Assembly: GCA_902781655.1 (NCBI GenBank)
Contig: CACZJZ010000024.1
Location: 2,030 to 44,426 of the forward strand
DNA: 42,397 nucleotides
Direction of reading: 5' to 3'
DNA from: an uncultured Lachnospiraceae bacterium
GTDB taxonomy: Bacteria; Bacillota; Clostridia; Lachnospirales; Lachnospiraceae
In this document: positions 35,557 to 42,397 of the stretch, piece after piece
Numbering within the stretch: position 1 is the first letter of the stretch
Layout of the letters: every line of letters begins with the position of its first letter
The notes under the pieces: generated by a model
Seen by the model: only the letters and a program-made list of their open reading frames with translations
Databases searched by the model: none
What the model was told of the DNA's origin: nothing
Translations under genes and position numbers: made by a program

Positions 35557-36480
35557 ATGGTCTATGATTGTTTTCAATTTTTCAATGAGCTCGATATTCT
35601 GAAGCTCCGGCTTCATATTTTGTCGGATGTGGCAGACCGGTTTGTGATCAGCGAGTCGACGGTGACGTTCTCCGGCGAGCCGAAGCCGCTGTTCTACGAG
35701 GAGCACAAGGAGGAATTCCGAGAGTTCGCTGACCGGATCATTCATGTCGTGGTGCGGGACACGCCCATGGACTGCGACGCCTTCACGCGGGACCATCACC
35801 AGAAATGCGCGGTGATCCGCGGACTGGCGGACGCTGGGCCGGACGACATCGTGATATTCTCCGACGTCGATGAGATCCCGAATCCCGACACGCTCCGGGC
35901 GCTGCTCCCGCAGGTGGAGGACGGGCGGATCTATATGCTGGCGCAGCGGCTTTTCTACGGCTGCCTCAATCTCGAGGATATTTCCGGCAACAATCTCTCC
36001 GTCACAGGGGAGTTCGAGGGCGCTCATCCCCGCCGCTGGCTCGGGACCAAGGTGTGCCGGCGCAGCATGCTCGACATCTATACGATGGAGCAGCTCCGCG
36101 ACGCGGCGCAGAAGGCTGTCGGGGTGCGCGTGGACAACGGCGGCTGGCATTTTTCCTATATGGGCGGCGGGCGCGACGAGTCGATGGAGGAGCGTATCCG
36201 TTACAAAATACGCAGCGCCGCACATCAGGAGTTCAACAACCGCCGCACCCTCTTCGAGGTGGGCAGCAAAATCCGCAGCCGCCAGGATCTCTTCGGCAGG
36301 GACAGCCGGATTGTCGTGGCAAAGATCGACGATTCCTATCCGCAGTATCTGCGCGATCATCTGGATGAATATCGTTATCTGCTCTATCAGGAACCAAAGT
36401 GGTATCAGAAGATATGGGACAAGGTGAGCGTCGGCGCAGTGGAGACGCGCGCGAAGCTCCTCCGGAAGCGCAGAGGCTGA
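35557..36480 (+). CDS. Glycosyltransferase family 17
   Basis: 307 residues from ATG 35557 with CCGGAGGTACAG upstream. The start MVYDCFQFFNELDILKLRLH, SESTVTFSGEPKPLFY and the acidic motif VIFSDVDEIPNP are characteristic of GT17, named for the animal beta-1,4-mannosyl-glycoprotein N-acetylglucosaminyltransferase (bisecting GlcNAc); bacterial members occur in capsule loci. GWHFSYMGG (about 191-199) is also family-like. It probably adds a beta-linked N-acetylhexosamine. Complete length for a bacterial member. Confidence 0.87.
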   Translation: MVYDCFQFFNELDILKLRLHILSDVADRFVISESTVTFSGEPKPLFYEEHKEEFREFADRIIHVVVRDTPMDCDAFTRDHHQKCAVIRGLADAGPDDIVIFSDVDEIPNPDTLRALLPQVEDGRIYMLAQRLFYGCLNLEDISGNNLSVTGEFEGAHPRRWLGTKVCRRSMLDIYTMEQLRDAAQKAVGVRVDNGGWHFSYMGGGRDESMEERIRYKIRSAAHQEFNNRRTLFEVGSKIRSRQDLFGRDSRIVVAKIDDSYPQYLRDHLDEYRYLLYQEPKWYQKIWDKVSVGAVETRAKLLRKRRG

Positions 36481-36510
36481 GGTCGGAGAGGCGGCAGGAA
36501 CAAGAGACGT

Positions 36511-37605
36511 ATGATCGGAACAGAATTTTTGAAGGGGCAGGGACTGGGAAACAGGCTGTTCTGCTATGTTTCCGCAAGATGTATCGCGCTCGACCACGGA
36601 CAGACGTTCGGCACGGCGGGGCAGCAGCTTTTTCATGCGGAGCATCTGGATGTGGATCTCGGGACGCCGATCCCAGAGGAAGAGCGGAGCGCGTTCCAGC
36701 GCTATGACGAGGCGGAGGAGCGGATTATAGTCCGGGACAGCGTGCACGATCTGACGCACGGCTGCTATATCGCAGGAGCAGACCCGGCGCTGTGTCCTGG
36801 CGCCCGGGAGAGGGATGGTGTGCCGGATTTTTCGCGGGATCTTCTGATTTACGGGAACCTGCAGGACGAGTCGTATTTTGGCGCGCACAGGAAGGAAATC
36901 CGGCAGTGGCTCCGGGTGAGGCCGGCATATGAGTCCGGGGAGTATACGGCGGAGGATCTGTGTGTCATCAATGTGCGGGGCGGCGAGTACGCGGACGACG
37001 AGGCATTGTTTCTGCGTCGCAGGTACTATCTCGATGCCTGCAGACTGATGCAGGGTTATTATGAGGAGATCCGGAGCAGTCTGCCGGGCGGGACGGAGCT
37101 TCCGGAGCGCCTCCGTTTCCTGGTGGTCACGGACGACGAGGAGGCGGCGCACCGTCTGCTCCCGGGGTTCGCGGTACATCATTTCGGACCGGAGAAGGAT
37201 TATGTCACGCTGAAGAATGCCCGGTATCTCATTCTGTCCAATTCCTCCTTCGGCTTTTTCCCGGCGTACACCAGTGAAACGGTCCGGCGGATCATTGCGC
37301 CGAAATACTGGGCACGTCACAACAGCTCGGACGGTTTCTGGGCCTCCGCGCAGAATATATATCAGGAATTCCTGTATCTTGGCAGGGACGGTAGACTCTG
37401 CACGCCGGAGCAGTGCCGGAAGGAGCTGGCGGACTGGAGAAGGCGCGCGGAGGCCAAGGGGATCTTCGACCGCGCGCCTGCGGCGGAGGGGGATCCGGAG
37501 GTGGAGAAGCTGCGGAGACAGCTCGCGCGGAAAAGGCTTCTTCACAGGGCGCTCTGGAAAGCGGAGCGCACGGTGGATCCGCGGTGTAAAAAGCCGAAGA
37601 ACTGA
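36511..37605 (+). CDS. Distant GT11-like (fucosyltransferase-fold) protein
   Basis: 364 residues from ATG 36511. GQGLGNRLFCYVSARCIALD (9-28) parallels the GGLGNQMFQYA start of GT11, CVINVRGGEY (151-160) replaces HxRRGDY, and ILSNSSFGFFPAY parallels the NSSFSWW region. These suggest a GT-B fucosyltransferase fold with a changed motif I (His and two Arg lost, one Arg kept), so donor or acceptor may differ. The last 60 residues are basic and helical. It follows GT17 by 30 bases. Confidence 0.65.
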   Translation: MIGTEFLKGQGLGNRLFCYVSARCIALDHGQTFGTAGQQLFHAEHLDVDLGTPIPEEERSAFQRYDEAEERIIVRDSVHDLTHGCYIAGADPALCPGARERDGVPDFSRDLLIYGNLQDESYFGAHRKEIRQWLRVRPAYESGEYTAEDLCVINVRGGEYADDEALFLRRRYYLDACRLMQGYYEEIRSSLPGGTELPERLRFLVVTDDEEAAHRLLPGFAVHHFGPEKDYVTLKNARYLILSNSSFGFFPAYTSETVRRIIAPKYWARHNSSDGFWASAQNIYQEFLYLGRDGRLCTPEQCRKELADWRRRAEAKGIFDRAPAAEGDPEVEKLRRQLARKRLLHRALWKAERTVDPRCKKPKN

Positions 37606-37645
37606 CGATTCAGGACGTACGGGCGGCGCGGCCCGGGAGGGTACT

Positions 37646-39805
37646 ATGCCGAAGGTCAGCATCTGTATTCCCGCTTACGAAAACGCGGAGGGCATTCAGA
37701 AACTGCTCCGTTCCATTGAGGAGCAGACATATACGGACTTTGAAGTCATCGTGTCCGATGATTCCCGGACCCGGGCCGTGGAGCAGACGGTCCGTGCGGA
37801 AGCATCGCGTCTTGCCGTGCGCTATTTCCGTCATGATACGCCGCACGGCGCGGCGGCCAACTGGAATGCGTGCCTTGACGCCGCGCAGGGCGACTATGTC
37901 AAAATCATGCACCATGATGACCGGTTCACGTTTCCGGACAGCCTTGGGTCCTTTGTGCGGCTGATGGACGACCACCCGGAGGCGGATCTCGCGTTCTCCG
38001 GGTCGAGGCAGGAGGTATGGGGCAGGCGGTCCGGGGAGAGGAGCTGCGCTGGGCGGCGCGGTAATGGTGCTGAGTCCGGAACGGAGGAGCCTCTCAGGGT
38101 CTATGACCGCGCAGCCGGCGGGACCTACGTCCGGGATCTCAGGCAGGACTGGCGGCTGCCCTATGCCGTCAATCAGATCGGCGCGCCGTCCGCGGTCATT
38201 GTCCGCCGGAGCGCGGTGCGGTTCGACGAGCAGCTCACCTGGATTGTCGACGCGGAGTATTACCTTCATCTGCTGTCGGTCAATCCACACTTTGCCGCGA
38301 CGGAGCGGCCTCTCGTCACCATCGCGGAGCACGAGGGCCAGCTGACGTCGAAGGTGAGCGGAGATGCGCAGATCAACTGCCGCGAGTACGCCGCGGTCTT
38401 CGCCCGGTATCATCTCGCGGACGACCCGCGCGCCGTGCGCGCCCTGGCGGATGTCTGGGCGCGGTTCCATGCGCCGGCCGCATCTCTTCCAGATGGGACC
38501 GGACTTTCCGTGGAGGCGTGGAAGGCCGCGTACCGGGAGGCTGCGGAGCGGGAGAAGCGCGCGGCAGCGCAGCGGCGCGCCGACACCAGGAAGTATCTGC
38601 TGGACCGGGCAATTGCCTCCTTCCGCAGGGGGGCTGACAGGGCAGTGGACCGGACTGAGCCGGCGCGGAGGGTGCTCGCCGGTCCCTCCACCGTGCTCTT
38701 CTGGGCCGCGCTGCTCCTTGAACTCATGGAAGTGATCGTGGATAAGAGCAATTACACCGAGCCGTTCATCAGCCAGGTATTCCGGCTCACCTTCGTGCTC
38801 TTTTTCTGCCGTGTCCTGACGACAAAATACGACCGCAGGGAGCTGCTCTGGCTCCTGGGAGCGCTGCTGCTCGGGGTGGTTTCCTGGCGGTTCAGCGGAA
38901 GGAACGAGCTGCTGCGCTTCACGGTTTTCGTGGCGGCCTGCCGGGACATTAATAAACGGACCATTCTGAAGGTGATGTTCTGGGTGACGACGCTGGGCTG
39001 CGCGGTGCTGGCGCTTCTGTCCGTGACAGGGGTCTATGGCACTTTGAAGCTCACGGACGACTTCGGGCATGGTATGGAGACACGCTGGTGCTTCGGCCTC
39101 GGCCATCCCAACGCCTGCCACTGCATGGCAGCCATGCTCTGCATTCTCGCCCTGTATCTGTGGCAGGACAGATTCCGCTGGTTTCATTACCTGTGGTTTG
39201 CCCTGTTCAACGCCGTGCTGTATGGCCGGACAAAATCCAACACGGGATTCGCAATTCTGAGCTTTGCCCTGCTTCTCTCGGCGCTGCTGCATTACAGCCG
39301 GAGTTTCCGGGAGAGTGCGTTTCCCTATGTCTGCGCGGAGGCGGCCTTCGCGCTGGCACTGGCGTTTTCTGTCTCCGCTGCGGTTTTCGGTTTGTCCGAT
39401 CCGCTGCTTGCGCGGCTCGACGGACCGCTGACCGGACGGATCAGCGCGCTGTATGATACCATCTTCCACGAGGGGACGCTGTACACCTGGACCCTGTTCG
39501 GTGCGCGCCGGAACCAGTATTATTTTGACATGGGATGGGTCCGTGTGGTCTACTGGTATGGCGTCATCCCGGCGATTATTCTGTTCGCGCTGATCTTCGC
39601 TTTTCTCAGGCAGATCCGAAGGAACAGGGACAGCGCCGCGGTCATGATGATGACCTGTTTTATCATTTATACAGTGGTGGAGGCACATCTGGTGTCGGTC
39701 TTTCTGGCCAGAAATTATGCGCTGGTGGTATTTGCGGCGTATCTGCCGCTTCTGTGCGGCAGTGACCGCACGGTATCGGCGGCAGAGGGGGAAAAGAAGG
39801 AATGA
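37646..39805 (+). CDS. GT2 glycosyltransferase fused to a Wzy/O-antigen-ligase-like polymerase
   Basis: 719 residues from ATG 37646 with GGGAGGG four bases upstream; the open frame extends 5' but only in antisense-like sequence of the previous gene. Residues 1-250 are a GT2: VSICIPAYENAEGIQKLLRS, EVIVSDDS, ANWNACLDAAQGDYVKIMHH with acidic HHDD (89-92). Residues 285-345 are a charged Ala/Arg-rich linker. Residues 347-710 hold about ten membrane helices with FSGRNELLRFTVFVAACRDI and WCFGLGHPNACHCMAAMLCI, matching Wzy-like polymerases of Firmicutes. No stop or frameshift separates them. It would couple addition of a sugar on the inner face with polymerisation outside, or tether the transferase at the polymerase. 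It overlaps the next gene by ATGA. Confidence 0.82.
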   Translation: MPKVSICIPAYENAEGIQKLLRSIEEQTYTDFEVIVSDDSRTRAVEQTVRAEASRLAVRYFRHDTPHGAAANWNACLDAAQGDYVKIMHHDDRFTFPDSLGSFVRLMDDHPEADLAFSGSRQEVWGRRSGERSCAGRRGNGAESGTEEPLRVYDRAAGGTYVRDLRQDWRLPYAVNQIGAPSAVIVRRSAVRFDEQLTWIVDAEYYLHLLSVNPHFAATERPLVTIAEHEGQLTSKVSGDAQINCREYAAVFARYHLADDPRAVRALADVWARFHAPAASLPDGTGLSVEAWKAAYREAAEREKRAAAQRRADTRKYLLDRAIASFRRGADRAVDRTEPARRVLAGPSTVLFWAALLLELMEVIVDKSNYTEPFISQVFRLTFVLFFCRVLTTKYDRRELLWLLGALLLGVVSWRFSGRNELLRFTVFVAACRDINKRTILKVMFWVTTLGCAVLALLSVTGVYGTLKLTDDFGHGMETRWCFGLGHPNACHCMAAMLCILALYLWQDRFRWFHYLWFALFNAVLYGRTKSNTGFAILSFALLLSALLHYSRSFRESAFPYVCAEAAFALALAFSVSAAVFGLSDPLLARLDGPLTGRISALYDTIFHEGTLYTWTLFGARRNQYYFDMGWVRVVYWYGVIPAIILFALIFAFLRQIRRNRDSAAVMMMTCFIIYTVVEAHLVSVFLARNYALVVFAAYLPLLCGSDRTVSAAEGEKKE

Positions 39806-41232
39806 ACAGCGGAAAAAACCGCGTGCTGCAGACCTATGGAATGTGGCTGCTCGACATGCTCGTCATTTTTATTTCGTATATGCTGGCCATGCATATCCGG
39901 TTCAACCGCCGCAATGACTGGGGCAGCATCCGGCTGCACTATATTGTGCTTGTCATTCTGCTGCTGACGGCGACGGTCTACAACTTCTTTCAGGACTGGA
40001 ACCGGAACTTTCTGCGCAGGGGCTATTTCCGGGAGCTGATGGAGGTGCTCAAGTGCAACGCGATCCTGATGGTCACCATTTCGGTCGTCATCTTCGCGGC
40101 GCACTGGGGCATCTTCATCTCCCGCCTTGTGATTCTGTATTTTGGTCTCGTTGATTTTGGCCTGATGCTCGTGTGCCATTATCTGGCAAAGCAGCTGATG
40201 AAGCATTATCTCTCGGCAGACCACGCAGTCACGAAAGTGCTGGTGCTGTCCGGGCGCTACGAGTGCGAGAGGACGGTCCGCCGTCTCATACAGGAGATGG
40301 ACGCAAGCTACCAGATCGTGGGCGCCGCTTATGCGGAGCGCAATCTGGAGTCGTGCATCCGGGACGACAAGACCGTCGCCGGTGTGCCGTTCTTCGGCGG
40401 TATGAAGAATCTCACCGAGACGATCACGCAGGTGCCGTTCGACGAGGTATTCATCAACACGCCGGACATTTCCCAGCGCCAGATGAAGGATATCATCAAC
40501 GGGTTTGAGGAGATGGGCGTCGTGGTGCACTACAACATGGAGCTGCCGGATACGGGCCAGGCGGTCTCCAGCGTCGGCGTCTTCGGCGATTACTCCGTCA
40601 TCACCTATTCCATGTTCCGGACGAGCGCCAAGAAGCTCGTGATCAAGCGGTTTGTGGACATCATCGGCGGTCTTGTCGGTCTTGCGATCTGTGGCATCCT
40701 GACACTGTTTCTGGGTCCCGCGATCAGACTGGACTCCCCGGGACCGGTGTTTTTCTCCCAGGTCCGCGTGGGCAAGAACGGCCGTCGCTTCAAAATCTAC
40801 AAGTTCCGCTCGATGTATCAGGATGCGGAGGAGCGCCTCAAGGATCTGCAGCGGGAAAATCAGATGAATGGTCTGATGTTCAAAATGGAGGACGATCCGC
40901 GCGTCACGAAGGTCGGACACTTCATTCGCCGGACGAGCCTGGATGAGTTCCCGCAGTTTCTCAATGTGCTCAAGGGGGACATGAGCCTCGTCGGCACGAG
41001 GCCGCCGACGGAGAAGGAATTTGAGCAGTACAACGAGCATTACCGCCGCCGCATTTCCATGACGCCGGGCCTGACGGGCCTGTGGCAGGTCAGCGGACGC
41101 TCTGACATCACCGATTTTGACGAAGTGGTGAAGCTCGACCTCAAATACATCGATAACTGGAGCCTTTCCCTGGATTTCAAAATTCTGCTGCAGACCGTGG
41201 CGGTGGTGTTTACCGGGAAAGGGGCTGAATGA
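39802..41232 (+). CDS. Polyprenyl glycosylphosphotransferase (initiating sugar transferase)
   Basis: 476 residues; ATG 39802 overlaps the previous stop. Four N-terminal helices (about 12-125) and a Rossmann-like middle (about 145-260) precede the catalytic domain: KRFVDIIGGLVGLAICGILT, RLDSPGPVFFSQVRVGKNGR, FKIYKFRSMYQDAEERL, TRPPTEKEFEQYNEHYRRR and PGLTGLWQVSGRS. This is the WbaP/CpsE-type bacterial sugar transferase, which moves a hexose-1-phosphate from UDP-sugar to undecaprenyl phosphate, the first step of repeat-unit assembly. Located in the cytoplasmic membrane. Its presence confirms a lipid-linked glycan pathway. Confidence 0.93.
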   Translation: MNSGKNRVLQTYGMWLLDMLVIFISYMLAMHIRFNRRNDWGSIRLHYIVLVILLLTATVYNFFQDWNRNFLRRGYFRELMEVLKCNAILMVTISVVIFAAHWGIFISRLVILYFGLVDFGLMLVCHYLAKQLMKHYLSADHAVTKVLVLSGRYECERTVRRLIQEMDASYQIVGAAYAERNLESCIRDDKTVAGVPFFGGMKNLTETITQVPFDEVFINTPDISQRQMKDIINGFEEMGVVVHYNMELPDTGQAVSSVGVFGDYSVITYSMFRTSAKKLVIKRFVDIIGGLVGLAICGILTLFLGPAIRLDSPGPVFFSQVRVGKNGRRFKIYKFRSMYQDAEERLKDLQRENQMNGLMFKMEDDPRVTKVGHFIRRTSLDEFPQFLNVLKGDMSLVGTRPPTEKEFEQYNEHYRRRISMTPGLTGLWQVSGRSDITDFDEVVKLDLKYIDNWSLSLDFKILLQTVAVVFTGKGAE

Positions 41233-41294
41233 AGTTTCAGACAGTGCAAACCGGTGGCAGCGGATGAATGCGCCAGGAACAACAGAGGAGAGTT

Positions 41295-42332
41295 ATGGGG
41301 ACGTGCTCTGTCATTATTCCATACTGTGACGCGGCGGGAACGCTGCGGGACGCGGCGGAATCGGTGCTGCGTCAGGTGGATCCGGACTGGGAGCTGTTGC
41401 TGGTGGACAATGGCTCGCAGGACGAGGGTCCGGCGCTGGCGTCCGAGCTGGCGGCGCGGGATGAGCGGATCCGTCTGCTGACCTCGGAGAAGGGTGTCTC
41501 GCGGGCGAGAAACCGCGGACTTGACGCGGCGCGCGGCGAGTACGTCGCCTTCCTCGATGCGGACGATGCGCTGCACCCGGAATTTCTGGCTGTGCTGCGG
41601 AAGGAACTGGAACGGACCGGCGCGGATTTTGCCGGGAGCGGGTTTGCGATTGTCCGGGACCGGAGCGTGTTTTCTGCCGGAGAGCTGCCGGCGGAAGGAG
41701 CTGCCGGACAGGATGGCGCGGATCGTGCGGGCAGCTTCCAGGAGCTGACGGCGAAGGCGTTTCTAAGGGAGGGAATTCTCGGAAACGACACCCGGGTCTG
41801 GAGCAAGCTGTTCCGGCGGGAGACGGTGGCGGACACGCGGTTCCGGGAGGATCTCACGATCGGAGAGGACACGCTGTTTGTGCTGGAGCTTCTCCCCCGC
41901 GTGAGGAAAGCCGAAGTGACGCGGGAGATGCTCTACTGGTATTACGATAATCCGGGAGGGGCGATGAACCGGCCCTTCGCGGAAAGCTATTTCGACCAGG
42001 TCCGCTGCTGGCAGGAGGCGGAGCGGTTCACGGAGGAACAGTTTCACGCGCTCGCCGGCGAGCCGGAGATCCGCGCGCGGTTCGCGGCGCGGCAGGCGGT
42101 CGGGATCTGCCTTACGGCATCCAAGCTCGCGCTCGCGGACGCAGAGACCAGGAGGCGGATGGCGGACCGCACGGAGCAGATGCGCGGGCTGCTCCGGTCA
42201 TGCGCCCGCACGCCCGGGATGGAGCAGTATCTGCCCGCCGGGTACCGGCAGAAGATCCGCCTCTTTACGGGAAGCCCGGCGCTTTATTTTGCCGCGTACG
42301 GTCTGTGGAAGAGGGGACCGCGGCAGTGGTGA
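41295..42332 (+). CDS. Glycosyltransferase family 2
   Basis: 345 residues from ATG 41295 (MGTCSVIIPYCDAAGTLRDA), preceded by GAGGAGAG at short spacing; ATG 41268 would add nine polar residues. GT-A features: LLLVDNGSQDEGP, GVSRARNRGLDAARGEYVAF and LDADDALHP. WSKLFRRETVADTRFREDLT and GEDTLFVLELL in the middle are typical of capsule GT2 enzymes. It follows the initiating transferase by 62 bases and probably adds one of the next sugars. Confidence 0.87.
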   Translation: MGTCSVIIPYCDAAGTLRDAAESVLRQVDPDWELLLVDNGSQDEGPALASELAARDERIRLLTSEKGVSRARNRGLDAARGEYVAFLDADDALHPEFLAVLRKELERTGADFAGSGFAIVRDRSVFSAGELPAEGAAGQDGADRAGSFQELTAKAFLREGILGNDTRVWSKLFRRETVADTRFREDLTIGEDTLFVLELLPRVRKAEVTREMLYWYYDNPGGAMNRPFAESYFDQVRCWQEAERFTEEQFHALAGEPEIRARFAARQAVGICLTASKLALADAETRRRMADRTEQMRGLLRSCARTPGMEQYLPAGYRQKIRLFTGSPALYFAAYGLWKRGPRQW

Positions 42333-42353
42333 CCCGGCAGGGATGACAGCAGG

Positions 42354-42397
42354 ATGGGAAGAACCAGATTAGCAGCCAAAAACATATTGTTCGGATA
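42354..42397 (+). CDS. First codons of a probable Wzx-type flippase (cut by window edge)
   Basis: ATG 42354 begins MGRTRLAAKNILFG, which matches the usual start of Firmicutes polysaccharide flippases (basic RTK/RTR, then KNIxFG before the first helix). AGGGATGACAGCAGG precedes it. Only 14 full codons are visible, so the call rests on this start and on location after glycan assembly genes. Confidence 0.5.
   Translation, partial: MGRTRLAAKNILFG

Noticed and set aside
34663-37662. 999-codon minus-strand frame under four glycan genes
   Set aside because: It is antisense to DUF5672, GT17 and GT11-like genes with clear motifs, is His/Arg/Pro-rich and resembles no protein. It is a by-product of GC-rich codon use.

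Overview
The window looks like chromosome from a GC-rich member of the Clostridia, probably a Lachnospiraceae-type gut bacterium. The basis is AGGAGG-type ribosome binding sites, close packing with ATGA stop/start overlaps, and gene families common in that group (7TM-type sensor kinases, oleate hydratase, DUF5672/GT17/GT11 glycan genes). The taxon is an inference: there is no rRNA or marker gene here.

Left part, 1-2765: a minus-strand gene running off the left edge encodes a secreted protein of at least 630 residues that is about one quarter cysteine over some 430 residues. Behind its start lies a run of truncated gene ends. 2766-12737: a carbohydrate-use block with an Ig-like/alpha-beta hydrolase esterase, a GH35-type glycosidase, a three-gene signalling unit (degenerate 7TM sensor, histidine kinase, NarL-type regulator), a small membrane peptide, a GH31 glycosidase and a leftover MFS transporter tail. 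12771-16952: purine nucleoside phosphorylase followed by four membrane, small or coiled-coil proteins, closed by a strong terminator. 17044-19110: oleate hydratase behind two palindromes that look like operators. 19116-21059: a MATE exporter flanked by palindromic repeats, with the truncated start of a REP-associated (IS200-like) transposase in front of it.

Right part, 21095-42397: a surface-glycan locus. An AsnB-type amidotransferase (+), then a DUF3431-like protein and an ABC flippase-type transporter (-), are followed by a long + strand run: a polysaccharide-deacetylase-like protein, GT4, an SGNH-type protein, a second AsnB-type amidotransferase, GT2, a sugar epimerase, GT11, DUF5672, GT17, a GT11-like protein, a GT2 fused to a Wzy-like membrane polymerase, the initiating polyprenyl glycosylphosphotransferase, another GT2, and the first codons of a probable Wzx flippase. 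Together these could start a repeat unit on a polyprenyl carrier, extend and modify it (epimerisation, possible amidation, acyl or deacetyl changes), flip it and polymerise it.

The most unusual items are the cysteine-ladder protein, the 33-bp palindromic unit present at four loci (once inside a kinase reading frame and once supplying the stop codon of the MATE gene) next to a transposase remnant, and the GT2-polymerase fusion.
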